Counted from the stretch's first letter, positions 1-8,074 are shown. The stretch: 20,663 nucleotides of DNA from Streptomyces sp. MUM 178J (GCF_022414575.1 NZ_JADWYQ010000069.1:1-20663); one strand, 5' to 3'. Numbers and translations: made by a program. The notes: a model not told the origin generated them from the letters alone.

Positions 1-88
1 CGTGGACGGGTCGACGGCGGCGCCTGACCCGTCGAAGAAGACGGGCGGGGTGCGGATGGCGCGGGCGCCCGGCGAGCCGACGCCGTAG
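1..88 (+). CDS. 3' end of an upstream gene, possibly orotidine 5'-phosphate decarboxylase (pyrF)
   Basis: An open frame enters from the left edge and stops at TAG 86-88. Twenty-seven of its 28 visible codons end in G or C, as expected for a real gene in this genome. The visible tail is polar and Pro/Ala/Gly-rich and has no diagnostic motif, so the product cannot be read from the sequence. In Streptomyces the gene before sIHF and gmk is usually pyrF, the last step of UMP synthesis, and that synteny is the only reason for naming it. A strong terminator at 130-157 supports a gene ending here. A competing frame stops at 25-27, but its open stretch is shorter. Confidence 0.45.
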   Translation, partial: VDGSTAAPDPSKKTGGVRMARAPGEPTP

Positions 89-129
89 TACGACGCACCC
101 GGCCGGCCAGCCAGCCTGGCCTGCGGCGA

Positions 130-157
130 GGGCGGGCGCACCCCGGTGCGCCCGCCC
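130..157 (+). terminator. Perfect 12-bp hairpin terminator after the left-edge gene
   Basis: GGGCGGGCGCAC (130-141) and GTGCGCCCGCCC (146-157) are perfectly complementary around a CCCG loop. There is no U-tract, which is usual for Streptomyces terminators. It separates the left-edge gene from the sIHF promoter region. Between 158 and about 320 I see no gene. Confidence 0.7.
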
Positions 158-325
158 GTGCGCGCCGCGGACCCTCGCGGGCCGCCAGGCGAACACCGCA
201 ACGGCCCCCGGCATGGGACCGGCGCATGTGCAAAGCCCGGCTGCCTGGGGAGACCTCCGATGTGCGCCCGGGGAATGCGCCTCGGGCTCTTTTCGCGCCT
301 GTCGTGCCCGTCCGCTTCGACTCCC

Positions 326-370
326 TTGACAAAAACTTGGCCCAAAATCCGCGCTTTATGTCCTAAATGT
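326..370 (+). promoter_or_regulatory. AT-rich patch with a consensus -35 hexamer upstream of sIHF
   Basis: This stretch is mostly A/T in an otherwise very GC-rich window and begins with a perfect TTGACA (326-331). No TANNNT box lies at 16-19 bases from it; TTATGT (356-361) and CTAAAT (363-368) are too far away. It could be a distal promoter with unusual spacing, an UP-like element, or a protein-binding site, possibly for sIHF itself. The role is inferred. Confidence 0.35.
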
Positions 371-412
371 CCCGGTCATGCGATGCTGACCTGGACTTTT
401 CCTCGGTTCTCG

Positions 413-441
413 CTGACTGGAGCGGCATCGGCCGCTAGTCT
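413..441 (+). promoter_or_regulatory. Candidate sIHF promoter, distal
   Basis: CTGACT (413-418) matches TTGACA at four positions. It is followed by a 17-base spacer and TAGTCT (436-441), which fits the Streptomyces TANNNT -10 box. It would give a leader of about 100 bases before the sIHF GTG start. Confidence 0.45.
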
Positions 442-474
442 CCGACGAAGAGTGAACGTGCACTGCGTTGCTCG

Positions 475-503
475 TTGCTCGCCTGGTGTGGGGCGACTAG
501 GTT
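475..503 (+). promoter_or_regulatory. Candidate sIHF promoter, proximal
   Basis: TTGCTC (475-480), a 17-base spacer and TAGGTT (498-503), a good TANNNT box, would start transcription near 510 with a leader of about 40 bases. With the distal candidate this suggests tandem promoters for sIHF. Confidence 0.45.
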
Positions 504-550
504 CCTCACCGGTCCGTATCCGACAGTTCGACATCCGAGGTGACGTAGGC

Positions 551-874
551 GTGGCTCTTCCGCCCCTTACCCCCGAACAGCGCGCAGCCGCGCTCGAAAA
601 GGCCGCCGCGGCTCGCCGGGCGCGGGCCGAGGTCAAGAATCGACTCAAGCACTCCGGCGCCTCCCTCCACGAGGTCATCCAGCAGGGCCAGAAGGACGAC
701 GTCATCGGCAAGATGAAGGTCTCCGCCCTCCTGGAGTCCCTGCCCGGCGTCGGCAAGGTCCGGGCCAAGCAGATCATGGAACGGCTCGGCATCTCCGAGA
801 GCCGTCGGGTGCGCGGCCTCGGCACCAATCAGATCGCCTCGTTGGAGCGCGAGTTCGGCTCCACCGGCTCCTGA
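551..874 (+). CDS. ihf: Streptomyces integration host factor sIHF (nucleoid-associated protein)
   Basis: The 107-residue protein matches the actinobacterial IHF family (sIHF/mIHF), which binds duplex DNA without sequence specificity and shapes nucleoid compaction, development and secondary metabolism. It is unrelated in fold to proteobacterial IHF. An Ala/Arg-rich N-terminal helix (about 9-34) precedes the helix-two-turn-helix DNA-binding region (about 57-83, with [12 protein letters not shown]) and a basic [11 protein letters not shown] segment. GTG 551 was chosen because the family starts [10 protein letters not shown] and GAGG lies at 537-540; an open frame back to 146 is spurious. The gene ends 38 bases before gmk, so read-through from its promoters could reach gmk. 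Confidence 0.95.
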   Translation: MALPPLTPEQRAAALEKAAAARRARAEVKNRLKHSGASLHEVIQQGQKDDVIGKMKVSALLESLPGVGKVRAKQIMERLGISESRRVRGLGTNQIASLEREFGSTGS

Positions 875-900
875 CGTTCTCCGGCGCTCCCGGGAACCTG

Positions 901-912
901 GATAATCGCTGC
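901..912 (+). promoter_or_regulatory. Candidate -10 box for leaderless gmk transcription
   Basis: GATAAT (901-906) ends six bases before the gmk ATG at 913, the spacing typical of leaderless Streptomyces transcripts. No convincing Shine-Dalgarno sequence lies directly before the ATG. The -35 region is poor: the good match CTGACG (871-876) is 24 bases away. Confidence 0.4.
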
Positions 913-1476
913 ATGGCAGCAGAGGCACGTCCGCGGCTGACCGTGCTCTCCGGCCCCTCCGGGGTCGGCAAGAGCACGGTCGTCGCCCATATGCGCAAGG
1001 TTCACCCCGAGGTCTGGCTCTCGGTGTCGGCTACCACCCGAAAGCCGCGCCCCGGCGAGCGTCACGGCGTTCAGTACTTCTTCGTCACCGACGAGGAGTT
1101 CGACAAGCTGATCGCCAACGGCGAGTTGCTGGAGTGGGCCGAGTTCGCGGGCAACCGGTACGGCACACCCCGCCGTGCCGTGCTCGATCGGCTGGAGGCC
1201 GGGGAGCCTGTGCTGCTGGAGATCGATCTCCAGGGGGCTCGGCAGGTCAAGGAGTCCATGCCGGACTCCCGGCTGGTCTTCCTCGCCCCGCCGAGCTGGG
1301 AGGAACTGGTCCGCAGGCTCACCGGCCGCGGCACCGAGTCCCCCGAGGTCATCGAGCGTCGGCTGGCAGTCGCCAGGACGGAGCTGGCGGCCGAGTCCGA
1401 GTTTGACACCACCCTGGTCAACACCTCCGTCGAGGACGTGGCGCGTGAGCTGCTAGCCTTGATGGCAGTTGTTTGA
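913..1476 (+). CDS. gmk: Guanylate kinase
   Basis: Cytosolic enzyme that phosphorylates GMP to GDP with ATP, feeding GTP, dGTP and (p)ppGpp pools. The 187 residues match the normal length. The P-loop GPSGVGKST is at residues 14-22, and the GMP-binding segment follows ([11 protein letters not shown], then the YFF and [11 protein letters not shown] regions, and [10 protein letters not shown]). [10 protein letters not shown] resembles the lid, with its catalytic arginines. The gene sits between sIHF and rpoZ, an arrangement common in actinobacteria and parallel to gmk-rpoZ linkage in other bacteria. Start ATG 913 fits the family N-terminus; a leaderless start is possible. Confidence 0.97.
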   Translation: MAAEARPRLTVLSGPSGVGKSTVVAHMRKVHPEVWLSVSATTRKPRPGERHGVQYFFVTDEEFDKLIANGELLEWAEFAGNRYGTPRRAVLDRLEAGEPVLLEIDLQGARQVKESMPDSRLVFLAPPSWEELVRRLTGRGTESPEVIERRLAVARTELAAESEFDTTLVNTSVEDVARELLALMAVV

Positions 1477-1490
1477 TCTTTTTCGGATCA
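1474..1490 (+). repeat. Small inverted repeat with a T-rich loop at the gmk stop codon
   Basis: TGATC (1474-1478) pairs with GATCA (1486-1490) around a TTTTTCG loop, and TTTCATTCT follows. The left arm contains the gmk TGA stop. The stem is too weak for a convincing terminator. The AT-rich surroundings (1469-1500) could hold an rpoZ promoter, for example TTGTTT (1469-1474) with TTCATT (1492-1497), but this is weak. Confidence 0.3.
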
Positions 1491-1524
1491 TTTCATTCTG
1501 CACGTTCTTTCGGAAGGCTAGAGA

Positions 1525-1797
1525 GTGTCCTCTTCCATCACCGCGCCCGAGGGCATCATCAACCCGCCGATCGACGAGCTGCTCGAGGCTACCGACTCGA
1601 AGTACAGCCTCGTGATCTACGCGGCCAAGCGCGCGCGCCAGATCAACGCGTACTACTCGCAGCTCGGCGAGGGCCTGCTTGAGTACGTGGGCCCGCTGGT
1701 GGACACCCACGTCCACGAGAAGCCGCTCTCGATCGCACTGCGCGAGATCAACGCCGGTCTGCTGACCTCCGAGGCCATCGAGGGCCCGGCCCAGTAA
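1525..1797 (+). CDS. rpoZ: DNA-directed RNA polymerase omega subunit
   Basis: A 90-residue omega subunit. It assists beta-prime folding and core enzyme assembly; in streptomycetes it is known to affect antibiotic production and morphology. The family core is visible: [19 protein letters not shown], then [10 protein letters not shown] near residues 33-42, and [14 protein letters not shown] near 69-82. GTG 1525 is preceded by GGAAGG (1512-1517) at a good distance. The gene is 48 bases after gmk and is closed by the hairpin at 1817-1848. Confidence 0.96.
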   Translation: MSSSITAPEGIINPPIDELLEATDSKYSLVIYAAKRARQINAYYSQLGEGLLEYVGPLVDTHVHEKPLSIALREINAGLLTSEAIEGPAQ

Positions 1798-1816
1798 GGC
1801 CCGACTTTCACCTCAT

Positions 1817-1848
1817 CCAAGGCCTGGCGGTCATCCGCCGGGCCTTGG
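1817..1848 (+). terminator. rpoZ terminator, 14-bp hairpin
   Basis: CCAAGGCCTGGCGG (1817-1830) pairs along its whole length with CCGCCGGGCCTTGG (1835-1848), with one T-G wobble and a TCAT loop. It lies 19 bases after the rpoZ stop and probably ends the sIHF-gmk-rpoZ unit. Confidence 0.8.
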
Positions 1849-1894
1849 GTGTGTCATGGGGACAGGACACAGCCGAGTGCGGGGAGAGACAGCG

Positions 1895-3145
1895 GTGGAC
1901 GAGGCGACAGTGAACGACACGGCATCCGGCGGGGCGGCGGGCAGGCCGAGGGTCGTCCTCGGCGTCAGCGGCGGAATCGCCGCCTACAAGGCGTGCGAGC
2001 TGCTGCGCCGGCTCACCGAGTCCGGCCATGATGTGCGGGTCGTGCCGACCGCCTCCGCGCTGAACTTCGTCGGGGCTGCCACCTGGTCGGCTCTCTCCGG
2101 GCACCCCGTCTCCACCGAGGTCTGGACCGACGTCCATGAAGTGCCGCATGTGCGCATCGGCCAGCAGGCGGATCTCGTCGTGGTCGCGCCCGCCACCGCC
2201 GACGTCCTCGCCAAGGCCGCCCACGGCCTCGCCGACGACCTGCTGACCAACACCCTGCTCACCGCACGCTGCCCGGTCGTCTTCGCGCCCGCCATGCACA
2301 CGGAGATGTGGGAGCACCCGGCCACCCAGGAGAACGTGTCGACGCTGCGCAGCCGCGGCGCCCTCGTCATCGAGCCCGCGAGCGGCCGACTCACCGGCGT
2401 GGACACCGGCAAGGGCCGGCTGCCCGAGCCCGCCGAGCTCTTCGAGGCCTGCCGCAGGGTGCTCGCCCGCGGCGGGGCCGCGACCGTCGCCGACCTGGCC
2501 GGCCGCCATGTGGTGGTCAGCGCAGGCGGCACGCGTGAGCCGCTCGATCCCGTCCGCTACCTGGGGAACCGTTCCTCCGGGAAGCAGGGATACGCCCTGG
2601 CCCGCGTTGCCGCGGCCCGGGGTGCGCGCGTGACCCTGATCGAGGCCAACACCGGGCTGCCGGACCCGGCCGGGGTCGACGTCGTCCGCGTCGGCACCGC
2701 CGTACAGCTGCGGGAGGCCGTGCTGAAGGCGGCGGCCGACGCGGACGCGGTGGTGATGGCCGCGGCCGTCGCCGACTTCCGCCCCGCCGAGTACGCCGGC
2801 GGCAAGATCAAGAAGCGGGACGGCCAGGACCCGGCCCCCCTTTCGCTGGTCCGCAACCCCGACATCCTGGCGGAGATCTCCGCCGACCGGGCCAACCCCG
2901 GGCAGGTTGTCGTCGGCTTCGCCGCCGAGACGGACGACGTGCTCGCCAACGGCCGTGAGAAGCTCCGCCGCAAGGGCTGCGACCTGCTGGTCGTCAACGA
3001 GGTCGGGGAGCGCAAGACCTTCGGCTCCGAACAGAACGAGGCCGTGGTGCTGGCGGCCGACGGCGGTGAGACGCCCGTGCCGTACGGGCCCAAGGAAGCG
3101 CTGGCGGAGATCGTCTGGGATCTGGTGGCCCCACGGCTCGGATGA
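1895..3145 (+). CDS. coaBC: Bifunctional phosphopantothenoylcysteine decarboxylase / phosphopantothenate-cysteine ligase
   Basis: Catalyses two steps of coenzyme A synthesis: cysteine addition to 4'-phosphopantothenate (CoaB, C-terminal) and FMN-dependent decarboxylation (CoaC, N-terminal). The CoaC half shows the flavin-binding [10 protein letters not shown] (residues 23-32), SALNFVG and PAMHTEMW (H135). The CoaB half shows [21 protein letters not shown] and AAVADFRP followed by KIKK (K304, K306, K307), which corresponds to the conserved ligase lysine region. GTG 1895 is preferred because GGGGAG (1881-1886) sits eight bases upstream; GTG 1910 is an alternative and ATG 1856 is too close to the terminator. 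The family's usual PxMN asparagine is His here. Confidence 0.94.
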   Translation: MDEATVNDTASGGAAGRPRVVLGVSGGIAAYKACELLRRLTESGHDVRVVPTASALNFVGAATWSALSGHPVSTEVWTDVHEVPHVRIGQQADLVVVAPATADVLAKAAHGLADDLLTNTLLTARCPVVFAPAMHTEMWEHPATQENVSTLRSRGALVIEPASGRLTGVDTGKGRLPEPAELFEACRRVLARGGAATVADLAGRHVVVSAGGTREPLDPVRYLGNRSSGKQGYALARVAAARGARVTLIEANTGLPDPAGVDVVRVGTAVQLREAVLKAAADADAVVMAAAVADFRPAEYAGGKIKKRDGQDPAPLSLVRNPDILAEISADRANPGQVVVGFAAETDDVLANGREKLRRKGCDLLVVNEVGERKTFGSEQNEAVVLAADGGETPVPYGPKEALAEIVWDLVAPRLG

Positions 3146-3274
3146 GCCCGGCGCCACCCGTACGGGCACGCGGACCCGCGCCGAAACCGACGCTTTCCAG
3201 CCGGTCGAGGTCCCATTTGAGGTCCGGTTTTGCGCCGGACCACAGGTCAGGACACTCCCATCGGGCGAGACGGG

Positions 3275-3305
3275 TTGTCCGTCTGCGGACCGCGGCGGAT
3301 AAACT
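3275..3305 (+). promoter_or_regulatory. Candidate metK promoter
   Basis: TTGTCC (3275-3280), a 19-base spacer and TAAACT (3300-3305), a good TANNNT box, would start transcription near 3312 and give a leader of about 73 bases. Confidence 0.5.
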
Positions 3306-3312
3306 GGTCGGC

Positions 3313-3342
3313 GGACGTCCGGGGCGCAGCCCCTGCCGGTCC
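3313..3342 (+). repeat. Hairpin in the metK leader
   Basis: GGAC (3313-3316) pairs with GTCC (3339-3342). Inside, GGGGC (3321-3325) pairs with GCCCC (3329-3333), separated by an internal loop. It lies at the predicted 5' end of the metK transcript. I could not fit the leader to a known SAM-sensing riboswitch class. Confidence 0.4.
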
Positions 3343-3384
3343 AGCCATGATCAGCCAGCAGCCGCTGCAACCCCAGGGAGCGAT

Positions 3385-4608
3385 GTGTCCCGCCGTCTCT
3401 TCACCTCGGAGTCCGTGACCGAGGGTCACCCCGACAAGATCGCCGACCAGATCAGCGACACCATTCTCGACGCGCTTCTGCGAGAGGACCCGACCTCCCG
3501 CGTCGCCGTGGAGACCTTGATCACCACCGGCCTGGTGCATGTCGCCGGAGAGGTCACCACCAAGGCCTACGCCGACATCCCCACGCTGGTCCGCAACAAG
3601 ATCCTCGAGATCGGCTACGACTCCTCCAAGAAGGGCTTCGACGGCGCGTCCTGCGGCGTCTCGGTCTCCATCGGCGCCCAGTCGCCGGACATCGCCCAGG
3701 GTGTGGACACGGCGTACGAGTCCCGGGTCGTGGGCGCCGCCGCAGGTGAGGAAGCCGACGAGCTGGACAAGCAGGGCGCCGGCGACCAGGGCCTGATGTT
3801 CGGCTACGCCTGCGACGAGACACCCGAGCTGATGCCGCTGCCGATCTACCTGGCGCACCGGCTCTCCCGCCGGCTGTCCGAGGTCCGCAAGAACGGGACC
3901 ATCCCCTATCTGCGCCCGGACGGCAAGACCCAGGTCACCGTCGAGTACGACGGCGACAAGGCCGCCCGACTGGACACGGTCGTCGTCTCCTCGCAGCACG
4001 CCTCCGACATCGACCTGGACTCGCTGCTCGCACCGGACATCCGCGAGTTCGTCGTCGAGCACGTCCTCAAGCAGCTCGTCGAGGACGGCATCAAGCTCGA
4101 CACCGACGACTACCGGCTGCTGGTGAACCCGACGGGCCGGTTCGAGATCGGCGGTCCGATGGGCGACGCGGGTCTGACCGGCCGGAAGATCATCATTGAC
4201 ACGTACGGCGGGATGGCGCGGCACGGCGGTGGCGCGTTCTCCGGCAAGGACCCGTCCAAGGTGGACCGTTCCGCGGCGTACGCGATGCGCTGGGTCGCCA
4301 AGAACGTCGTCGCGGCCGGGCTCGCGGCCCGCTGCGAGGTCCAGGTGGCGTATGCGATCGGCAAGGCCGAGCCCGTCGGCCTGTTCGTCGAGACCTTCGG
4401 CACCGAGACCGTGGACGTCGAGAAGATTGAGCAGGCCATCTCCCAGGTCTTCGACCTGCGTCCGGCCGCCATCATCCGCGACCTGGAGCTGCTGCGGCCC
4501 ATCTACGCCCAGACGGCCGCCTACGGCCACTTCGGCCGTGAGCTGCCCGACTTCACCTGGGAGCGCACCGACCGCGTGGACGCCCTGCGCGCCGCCGCGG
4601 GCCTGTAA
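3385..4608 (+). CDS. metK: S-adenosylmethionine synthetase
   Basis: Makes S-adenosylmethionine from methionine and ATP, releasing phosphate and pyrophosphate; a cytosolic tetramer in the family. The 407 residues agree with Streptomyces MetK. Visible motifs are GHPDK (14-18, ATP/Mg site), GAGDQG (131-136, methionine loop) and the Gly-rich [15 protein letters not shown] (281-295, phosphate binding). GTG 3385 gives the family N-terminus [18 protein letters not shown] and has AGGGAG at 3375-3380, four bases away. An open extension to 3142 lies in the intergenic leader. SAM level influences antibiotic production in streptomycetes. A terminator follows at 4627-4660. Confidence 0.98.
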   Translation: MSRRLFTSESVTEGHPDKIADQISDTILDALLREDPTSRVAVETLITTGLVHVAGEVTTKAYADIPTLVRNKILEIGYDSSKKGFDGASCGVSVSIGAQSPDIAQGVDTAYESRVVGAAAGEEADELDKQGAGDQGLMFGYACDETPELMPLPIYLAHRLSRRLSEVRKNGTIPYLRPDGKTQVTVEYDGDKAARLDTVVVSSQHASDIDLDSLLAPDIREFVVEHVLKQLVEDGIKLDTDDYRLLVNPTGRFEIGGPMGDAGLTGRKIIIDTYGGMARHGGGAFSGKDPSKVDRSAAYAMRWVAKNVVAAGLAARCEVQVAYAIGKAEPVGLFVETFGTETVDVEKIEQAISQVFDLRPAAIIRDLELLRPIYAQTAAYGHFGRELPDFTWERTDRVDALRAAAGL

Positions 4609-4626
4609 GCCGCCTCCCCTGTCACC

Positions 4627-4660
4627 GGGCCCGGCTTCCGCTCCGCGCGGGGCCGGGCTC
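4627..4660 (+). terminator. metK terminator
   Basis: GGGCCCGGC (4627-4635) pairs with GCCGGGCTC (4652-4660) with one wobble. An inner CCGC/GCGG stem (4638-4641 and 4647-4650) caps it. It lies 18 bases after the metK stop. Confidence 0.7.
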
Positions 4661-4709
4661 CGTGTTCTCCGTGCTTGCGTCGTGTCCCCGCCGGGCTCCT
4701 GCCGTGCCC

Positions 4710-4738
4710 CTGGCACTGTCAGTTGCCTCTGGTAGGAA
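4710..4738 (+). promoter_or_regulatory. Candidate priA promoter
   Basis: CTGGCA (4710-4715) matches TTGACA at four positions, with a 17-base spacer and TAGGAA (4733-4738). Transcription would start at or next to the priA GTG (4746), so the message could be nearly leaderless. If a longer transcript is made, AGGA (4734-4737) would act as the ribosome binding site. Confidence 0.4.
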
Positions 4739-4745
4739 TGAGGCT

Positions 4746-6890
4746 GTGAGCAGCGAGAACAAGCGGCCCGAGGAGCCCGCGGACAGCGGGCCGGAGCAGC
4801 TTGCGCTGATTCGGGAGACCGTGCGCAAGGCCAAGGTCCCGAAGGCCAAGCCGCGGACCTGGCGGGGGGCGGCGCTGGCGAAGGAGCTGCCGGTCGCCCG
4901 GGTGGTGGTGAACAAGGGCCTGCTCCATCTCGACCAGTACTTCGACTACGCGGTCCCCGAGGAGCTTGACGCCGAGGCACAGCCCGGGGTGCGGGTGCGG
5001 GTCCGGTTCGGAGCGGGAGGACACCGGGTCCGCGAAGGGCGGCGCGAGGGCGGCGGCCTGGTCGACGGGTTCCTGATCGAGCGCCGCGCCGAGACCGACT
5101 ACGGCGGAGCGCTCGCCGCGCTGGCCTATGTGGTCTCGCCCGAGCCGGTCCTCAGCCCGCAGATGCTCGCCCTCGCACGGGCGGTCGCCGACCGGTACGC
5201 GGGCAGCCTGGCCGATGTGCTGCAGCTCGCGATCCCGCCGCGGAACGGGCGCGCCGAGTCGAAGCCGTCGCCAGAGCCGCTGCCCGCACCGGAGCCCCCC
5301 GACGCAGGCACCTGGCAGCGGTACGGACGAGGTCCGGCGTTCCTTGAATCCCTGGCCGAGGGGGGCGCCCCACGGGCGGTGTGGGCGGCGCTGCCGGGGC
5401 CGCACTGGCCGGACGAGCTGGCCCGCGCCGTCGCCGCGACGCTCGCCTCGGGGCGCGGTGCGCTGGTCGTGGCGCCGGACGGCCGGCGCGCGGCCCGTGT
5501 CGACGCCGCGCTGACGGCGCTCCTGGGGGACGGTCGGCATGCGCTGCTGACCGCGGAATCCGGGCCGGAGCGGCGCTACCGGCAGTGGCTCGCCGTGCGC
5601 CGAGGCTCGGTGCGGGCGGTCGTGGGGACCAGGGCCGCGATGTTCGCCCCCGTACGGGACCTCGGGCTGGTCGCCGTCTGGGATGACGGAGACTCCAGCC
5701 ACAGCGATGAGAACGCACCGTTTCCGCATGTGCGGGAGGTTCTCGAACTGCGCGCCGCGCACGAAGGGTGCGGATTCCTGCTCGGCGGCGTCAGCTGCAC
5801 GGTGGAGGCGGCGCAGCTCGTCGAGAGCGGCTGGGCGCTGCCGCTGGCCGCGGGACGCGACCGGGTGCGGGCGGCCGCACCGCTCGTCAGGACCGTGGGC
5901 GACACCGATCTGGCGCGGGACGAGGCGGCGCGGGCCGCCCGGCTGCCGAGCCTCGCCTGGCAGGCGATACGCGACGGGCTGCGGACCGGCCCCGTACTGG
6001 TGCAGGTGCCCCGGCGCGGCTATGTCCCCCGGCTCGCCTGCGAGCGCTGCCGGGCGCCCGCACGGTGCGGGCACTGCGCCGGGCCCCTTCAGGCCCCGGA
6101 CGAGCAGGCGCTGACCTGCGGCTGGTGCGGACGGCACACCGGGGGCTGGCACTGCCCGGAGTGCGGCGGCGCCCGGCTGCGCGCCCGGGTCGTCGGTGCG
6201 CGGCGCACCGCGGAGGAGCTCGGCCGGGTGTTCCCGGCCGTCCCGGTGCGCACTTCCGGACGCGACCACGTCCTCGACTCCGTGCCCGGGCGGCCCGCGC
6301 TGGTGGTCAGCACCCCCGGCGCGGAGCCGGTCGCCGAGGACGGCTATGCCGCTGCCGTGCTCCTCGACGGATGGGCCATGCTCGGCCGCCCCGACCTGCG
6401 CGCGGGGGAGGAGGCGCTGCGGCGTTGGCTCGACGCGGCGTCGCTGGTGCGGGCGCAGAGCGCCGGCGGCGTGGTCGTCGTCGTGGCCGAGCCGACCCTG
6501 CGGCCCGTCCAGGCCCTGGTTCGCTGGGACCCGGTCGGGCATGCGCAGCGCGAGCTGGCGGAGCGCGCGGAGCTGGGCTTTCCTCCGGTGTCCCGGATGG
6601 CTGCGGTCACGGGAGGCGCGGAGGCGGTGGCGTCCTTCCTCGCGGACACGGAGCTGCCGGGCGAGTCGGAGGTGCTGGGCCCGGTGGCGCTCCCGGTGAC
6701 CCCACCCGGCCGCCCGCGCCGTCCGGGTGACCCCCCACCCGGCGAGCGCTGGCAGCGCGCCTTGATCCGCGTGCCCCCGGGCAGCGGCGCGTCCCTCGCC
6801 ACCGCGCTCAGATCGGCCCAGGCCTCCCGCCTGACGCGGGGCACCGAACCTCCGGTCCGCATCCGCGTCGACCCGCCGGACATCGGCTGA
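4746..6890 (+). CDS. priA: Primosomal protein N' (PriA), actinobacterial form with degraded helicase motifs
   Basis: In model bacteria PriA recognises stalled forks and D-loops and reloads the replicative helicase. The 714 residues contain an N-terminal fork-binding domain (about 40-200; ARVVVNKGLLHLDQYFDYAVPEE is preserved as a type). A RecA-like region follows without a Walker A motif: LPGPHW (216-221) stands where GxTGSGKT is expected, and WDDGD (312-316) replaces DEEH. The zinc module is intact, with four pairs C432/C435, C441/C444, C458/C461 and C470/C473. The C-terminal region (RELAERAELGFPPVSRMA) is family-like. It probably serves as a fork-binding or loading scaffold rather than a helicase. 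GTG 4746 was chosen for its SD and family N-terminus. Confidence 0.92.
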   Translation: MSSENKRPEEPADSGPEQLALIRETVRKAKVPKAKPRTWRGAALAKELPVARVVVNKGLLHLDQYFDYAVPEELDAEAQPGVRVRVRFGAGGHRVREGRREGGGLVDGFLIERRAETDYGGALAALAYVVSPEPVLSPQMLALARAVADRYAGSLADVLQLAIPPRNGRAESKPSPEPLPAPEPPDAGTWQRYGRGPAFLESLAEGGAPRAVWAALPGPHWPDELARAVAATLASGRGALVVAPDGRRAARVDAALTALLGDGRHALLTAESGPERRYRQWLAVRRGSVRAVVGTRAAMFAPVRDLGLVAVWDDGDSSHSDENAPFPHVREVLELRAAHEGCGFLLGGVSCTVEAAQLVESGWALPLAAGRDRVRAAAPLVRTVGDTDLARDEAARAARLPSLAWQAIRDGLRTGPVLVQVPRRGYVPRLACERCRAPARCGHCAGPLQAPDEQALTCGWCGRHTGGWHCPECGGARLRARVVGARRTAEELGRVFPAVPVRTSGRDHVLDSVPGRPALVVSTPGAEPVAEDGYAAAVLLDGWAMLGRPDLRAGEEALRRWLDAASLVRAQSAGGVVVVVAEPTLRPVQALVRWDPVGHAQRELAERAELGFPPVSRMAAVTGGAEAVASFLADTELPGESEVLGPVALPVTPPGRPRRPGDPPPGERWQRALIRVPPGSGASLATALRSAQASRLTRGTEPPVRIRVDPPDIG

Positions 6891-6962
6891 CGGGTCGTAA
6901 CCCGCGATGTGGAGTGGGGGGTGCCAGCCCCACCCGCGACGAGGGCCGGCGCGTGGGACAGA

Positions 6963-6996
6963 CGGCTGCCCCCGGCCCGGAGGGCGGGGGCAGCCG
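6963..6996. terminator. Bidirectional terminator between priA and the convergent HTH gene
   Basis: CGGCTGCCCCC (6963-6973) and GGGGGCAGCCG (6986-6996) are perfect complements. An inner GCCC/GGGC pairing extends the stem. It lies between the priA stop (6890) and the 3' end of the minus-strand gene (7006), so it can serve both. Confidence 0.8.
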
Positions 6997-7005
6997 GGGG
7001 AGGGG

Positions 7006-7632
<627 letters not shown>

Positions 7633-7737
7633 CGCGGCACCCGGGGAAGTGGTCACGGTGCAGGGGCGTGTGCGTATGCGCGCAGGGCGCGCAGCCACCC
7701 GTACGCCCCCTGACCGGGGCTCGGCCCAGGACCCCGT

Positions 7738-7922
7738 GCGGGGGGCTCCGCCCCGGCGCCCGGCCTCGGTATCCCCGGGCTGCCTCCCCCGGACTCCTCC
7801 TCAGCCGGCCTCCCCGGACTCCGTCCGGGGTGCTCCCAGGGGCCCCGGAGGCGCCCCCAGGCGGGGCTGGAAATCCAGCCCCCTGGGGGTGCTTCCCGGA
7901 CCGGGGGAGCCTGAGGACACGA
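7738..7922. repeat. GC-rich intergenic repeat, copy 1 (longest)
   Basis: It starts with GGGGC-TCC-GCCCC (7742-7754), includes CTGCCTCCCCCGGACTCC (7780-7797) and the hairpin CCCCGGA/TCCGGGG (7812-7830), and ends near TGAGGACACG (7912-7921). The second copy (13519-13642) shares 16 of 18 bases of the middle block and all 10 bases of the end block. The region 7640-8060 shows no convincing gene on either strand: open frames there lack the local codon signature and recognisable domains. Confidence 0.6.
7847..7896. repeat. 22-bp hairpin inside repeat copy 1
   Basis: The left arm (7847-7860 and 7863-7870) pairs with the right arm (7875-7896) over 22 base pairs, with an AAAT loop, two wobbles and one two-base bulge. 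It could end transcripts in either direction in the divergent spacer, insulating fmt from the HTH gene, or belong to a mobile-repeat stem. Confidence 0.6.
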
Positions 7923-8041
7923 GGTGGTGGCCTTACGGGGCGCTGGGGGCCTGCCCCGGTTTCGGGAAGGGGAGGGGCCGGGGAAGGATTCGCCGGACAC
8001 ATCCTCCGGGCTCGCCCCCTCACCGTCGCCGGCGGGACCGC

Positions 8042-8074
8042 CGGGCTCTCCTCACGCGAGCCCGCACATAGACT
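8042..8074 (+). promoter_or_regulatory. Candidate fmt -10 box with an upstream inverted repeat
   Basis: TAGACT (8069-8074) fits TANNNT and would start transcription near 8081, about 58 bases before fmt. No good -35 hexamer is seen. The perfect inverted repeat CGGGCTC (8042-8048) / GAGCCCG (8058-8064) covers that position and could bind a regulator. Confidence 0.35.

Noticed and set aside
146..550. N-terminal extension of sIHF
   Set aside because: It runs through the terminator and promoter region; the family protein starts at GTG 551 with 107 residues.
3356..3384. SAH riboswitch-like core before metK
   Set aside because: Only short core-like words are present; the flanking stems and pseudoknot partner are absent.
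3247..4980. 577-codon minus-strand open frame opposite metK
   Set aside because: It is antisense to a clear metK with all catalytic motifs; its translation is low-complexity Arg/Gly/Asp/Val sequence.
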